Origin: Chitinophaga pinensis
GTDB lineage: Bacteria > Bacteroidota > Bacteroidia > SXHM01
Reading direction: 5' to 3'
Assembly (NCBI GenBank): GCA_945889235.1
Contig: CAMDBK010000133.1
Coordinates: 1-7,929, forward strand
DNA length: 7,929 nucleotides
In this document: piece by piece, positions 5,789 through 7,929 of the stretch
Layout: every line of letters begins with the position of its first letter
Numbering within the stretch: position 1 is the first letter of the stretch
The notes under the pieces: model-generated
What the model was told of the DNA's origin: nothing
The model's database searches: none
What the model saw: the letters and a program-made list of their open reading frames with translations, nothing else
Made by a program: the position numbers and the translations under genes

Positions 5789-6958
5789 TTACTCTCCGAA
5801 TAAATTTCCCTGCTTGTCAATAAACAAGTATTTGCCAAGCAGCTGAACAACGCCAAGTCCTTCACCAAAATCATCAGCACTTTCGTAAATGGTGGGAATA
5901 ATTTCTTTGCCGGTTATATCAATGTAACCCCAGAGGTCACCTTTTTTTACAGCCGCAACACCTTCGCTGAAATTGCCTATATCATCATACTTGCGATTTA
6001 CAATTACGTTGCCTTTTCCATTGATTAAAATCAGGCCTTTATTAACAGCCAAAGCAAGTCCGTCATTACTGAAACTTTGTGCTTTTTCAAAAATAAATTC
6101 GGTGATTGGTTTTCCCGTTTTATCAATGTATCCGAATTTTTCTTCTTTTTGAACTACGCAAAAACCATTGCTGAAATCACGCGACCACTGGTATTGCAAA
6201 GAAATAATTTCTTTACCTGTTTTATCAATAAAACCAAATTTATAATCTTTACTTACGCTGGCCAAACCTTCAGAAAACAGAGAGACATAATCATAAATTG
6301 CAGGAATAACCAAGGTTCCTTTTTTATCAATAAAACCCCATTTGCCGTTATCATCCTCAACAGGTGCAAGTCCTTCGGAAAACCCCATTCCTTTTGAAAA
6401 TTTTCTATCAAACAATTTCTTTCCGTCAGTTCCGTAATAAGTTATTTTTCCTTCATCATCCTGTACTGCCGAAACACCTTCTTTAAATTCAGTAACAGTA
6501 GCATAAACAGGTTTAATCACCTCTTCACCTTTTGTATTAATAAATCCGAATTTAACACCTAACTGAACAGGAGCAAGCCCATCCGTAAAATTGTAAATCA
6601 TTTCATATTTAGGTGGTGTAATTTCTTTTCCTGCTTTATCAATAACCGCCCATTTTCCTCCAAGTTGTACTTGCGCGAACCCATTTTTAAAATTGCCACA
6701 AATATCGTATTTAGCAGAAATTACATACGTTCCTTTTGTATCAATGTATCCCATTTTATCACCTGTTTTTGCGGCAGCCAAACCATCATAAAAAAGATAG
6801 GCTGCATCAAATTTCGGTTCAATAACAACCTTCCGGATTTTATCGGCATAACCATATTTCCCGTCTTTTGCATAAGGAATAAGTTCGTGATTTACTTGCG
6901 AGAACGAATAGGAAGCAAGAAATAAGAAACAAGAAGCAAGAAGAAGAATCCTTTTCAT
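5789..6958 (-). CDS. Exported WG-repeat protein (about 11 repeats)
   Basis: The 389-residue protein has a signal peptide (MKRILLLASCFLFLASYSFS, cleavage near residue 20-21) followed almost entirely by WG (KWG) repeats. Typical units are KWGFIDKKG, KFGFIDKTG and KFGYIDKTG, each followed by an I-x-P-x-Y/F strand and an F-x-E/D-G-L-A-x-V strand. Unit starts fall at about residues 34, 68, 102, 136, 171, 206, 240, 274, 307, 342 and 376, a regular 34-residue period; units near 171 and 307 are degenerate. LASC at 7-10 resembles a lipobox, but the hydrophobic stretch continues past the cysteine, so ordinary signal peptidase cleavage is more likely. WG repeats are predicted beta-rich binding folds without a known catalytic role. 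The ATG at 6958 overlaps the stop of the upstream hydrolase gene (ATGA), so the two are probably cotranscribed and translationally coupled. A binding or accessory role for the hydrolase is inference only. Confidence 0.9.
   Translation of the reverse strand: MKRILLLASCFLFLASYSFSQVNHELIPYAKDGKYGYADKIRKVVIEPKFDAAYLFYDGLAAAKTGDKMGYIDTKGTYVISAKYDICGNFKNGFAQVQLGGKWAVIDKAGKEITPPKYEMIYNFTDGLAPVQLGVKFGFINTKGEEVIKPVYATVTEFKEGVSAVQDDEGKITYYGTDGKKLFDRKFSKGMGFSEGLAPVEDDNGKWGFIDKKGTLVIPAIYDYVSLFSEGLASVSKDYKFGFIDKTGKEIISLQYQWSRDFSNGFCVVQKEEKFGYIDKTGKPITEFIFEKAQSFSNDGLALAVNKGLILINGKGNVIVNRKYDDIGNFSEGVAAVKKGDLWGYIDITGKEIIPTIYESADDFGEGLGVVQLLGKYLFIDKQGNLFGE
6912..6939. repeat. Four imperfect 7-bp tandem repeats in the WG-protein signal-peptide codons
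   Basis: On the plus strand four consecutive heptamers read GAAGCAA, GAAATAA, GAAACAA and GAAGCAA (consensus GAARYAA), with a partial fifth unit. They encode part of the hydrophobic core, where three heptamers equal seven residues (LLASCFL / FLASYSF). Because seven is not a multiple of three, gain or loss of one unit would shift the frame near the start of the protein. The units differ by one or two bases, which lowers slippage. Confidence 0.6.
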
Positions 6959-7929
6959 CGTTTTATAATTTTTTGTGATTGGTTCATCCCATTTTCAAAT
7001 ACAAAATTAATGAAATACAAACCGGTAGAAAGTGAAGAAATGTTAATGACTGTCTGCGAATTTACTGTTATTAATTGCAGAAGCAGTTTCCCGGCAGTAT
7101 CAAAAATTCTTATTTCCATTTTACCTGCTGCGTTTGTTCTGTTAATCTGAATAATATCATCAGCAAAAGTTGGAAACACTTTTATTTCTTCTGTTGAATA
7201 ATTTTGAATTCCTGTAATCGTGTACAGATACGGTGCCGACATTACGGGGCAGTTGGTTAAATAATTTACTTCCACAGTATAATTACCTGCCAGATTCGGT
7301 GGTTGTAATTGTGCATTAGCTCCTGAAATAGGGGTGCCTTCATAGTACCACTGATAATAAGTACCGGCAGGATTGGCTTCCATATTACTACCGTTCATAC
7401 TGATTACCGGTGTTGGTTGCGAACAACTTTGCTGTGAAGTAATGCGAGGAGAAACCGCCAGTGAATCCTGCAAATCTTCCCATGCCTGACAACTGCCTTT
7501 CAGCCAGTGGTCAAACCACAGGGTAAACATATCAGCGGCTGCATCTTGCTGGGCTGCTCTGGCAATATCAGGAACAGGGTTGCATGTGCCTTCGCCAAAA
7601 TTGCAATTGAAATTATTTTCGGCAAAAAAACAATGACTTCCATTATTAATACTGATATAAGTTTTACAAGTAGAAGCCAGCGCAGTATGCATTTGCAAAG
7701 CGTTAGTGGCCGGTGCTGCAACACAATCATCCTGACCGGCAATAGTTAATGCAGGAATAGTAATATTTGCCGCTGCAGTTGTTGATGAAGGATTGGTTTC
7801 GGCAGCAGCCAAAGTAACCATCGTAGTTATAGAAGTATTGTTTTCAGCAGCAAGAAAAGAACTTCCTCCACCCATGCTGTGGCCCATTACACCTGATTTT
7901 GGAGCAATGTGATTATAAAAAGAAGAAGA
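6955..7929 (-). CDS. Secreted alpha/beta hydrolase (polyesterase/cutinase-like) with Ig-like domain and T9SS tail, N-terminus missing
   Basis: The frame is open to the right edge (visible start SSSFYNHIAPKSGVMGHSMGGG), so the internal ATG at 7887 is not the true start; 324 residues are visible. The nucleophile elbow GHSMGGG holds the serine (visible residue 18). The acid is most likely D68 in AGQDDCVAAP and the base H99 in INNGSHCFF, in the order and spacing of dienelactone-hydrolase/cutinase-type enzymes. The P-A-L-T-I-A...N-G-S-H-C stretch is laid out like the same region of PETase-type polyesterases. Many cysteines (C69, C88, C100, C109, C116, C147, C169) suggest disulfides, fitting secretion. 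An Ig/PKD-like domain follows (about 172-239, YYQWYYEGTPISGA, GNYTVEV). The last 80 residues are a T9SS type A sorting domain (VFPTFADDIIQINR, IFDTAGKLL, LSTGLYFINF, QKIIKR). Ester hydrolysis is well supported; the substrate is unknown. It is first in a unit with the WG-repeat gene. Confidence 0.88.
   Translation of the reverse strand, partial: SSSFYNHIAPKSGVMGHSMGGGSSFLAAENNTSITTMVTLAAAETNPSSTTAAANITIPALTIAGQDDCVAAPATNALQMHTALASTCKTYISINNGSHCFFAENNFNCNFGEGTCNPVPDIARAAQQDAAADMFTLWFDHWLKGSCQAWEDLQDSLAVSPRITSQQSCSQPTPVISMNGSNMEANPAGTYYQWYYEGTPISGANAQLQPPNLAGNYTVEVNYLTNCPVMSAPYLYTITGIQNYSTEEIKVFPTFADDIIQINRTNAAGKMEIRIFDTAGKLLLQLITVNSQTVINISSLSTGLYFINFVFENGMNQSQKIIKR

Noticed and set aside
7500..7749. 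Two 80-residue frames, one on each strand, inside the hydrolase gene
   Set aside because: The hydrolase frame contains the catalytic histidine, cysteines and an uninterrupted domain here; the others are shadows.

Overview
The window looks like an ordinary chromosomal segment of a moderately AT-rich member of the Bacteroidota. The reasons are: a C-terminal type IX secretion (T9SS, Por) sorting domain on one exported protein; an exported protein with a Bacteroidota-type DUF4369/TlpA architecture; no Shine-Dalgarno sequences before the starts I examined; two matches to the Bacteroidota -7 element TAnnTTTG; and several short repeats of kinds I recall as dispersed in Bacteroidota genomes. Genus cannot be fixed from this sequence. 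There are no tRNA or rRNA genes, CRISPR arrays, transposases or phage genes.

Layout. 1-779 (-) is the N-terminal part of a UvrD/RecB/AddA-like helicase that runs off the left edge. 780-1051 is a 272-bp divergent intergenic region holding a 95-bp inverted repeat (808-902) and a second dispersed-looking motif (981-1003). 1052-1684 (+) is a typical 2-Cys peroxiredoxin. Its 3' end meets the rRNA methyltransferase gene rlmI (1759-2952, -) at a strong, probably bidirectional terminator (1721-1758). rlmI carries a near-perfect palindromic repeat inside its coding sequence. 3128-4240 (+) is a secreted fibre-like protein with a duplicated module and a probable jelly-roll head. 4320-5779 (+) is an exported thioredoxin-fold protein (CGHC) broken by a one-base frameshift in a T-run at 5553-5557. 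Convergent to it, after only 9 bp, is a two-gene minus-strand unit. The first gene (6955-7929, incomplete at the right edge) is a secreted alpha/beta hydrolase with an Ig-like domain and a T9SS tail. The second (5789-6958) is an exported WG-repeat protein whose start overlaps the hydrolase stop (ATGA).

How the genes relate. Only the hydrolase and WG-repeat genes look like an operon. The others are single transcription units with housekeeping or envelope roles: DNA repair, peroxide detoxification, rRNA methylation, envelope redox and surface structure. I see no convincing new defence or mobile system. The points most worth following up are the polyesterase-like T9SS hydrolase, the repeats that sit inside coding sequences (rlmI, the helicase, and the WG-protein signal peptide), and the frameshifted TlpA-like gene.
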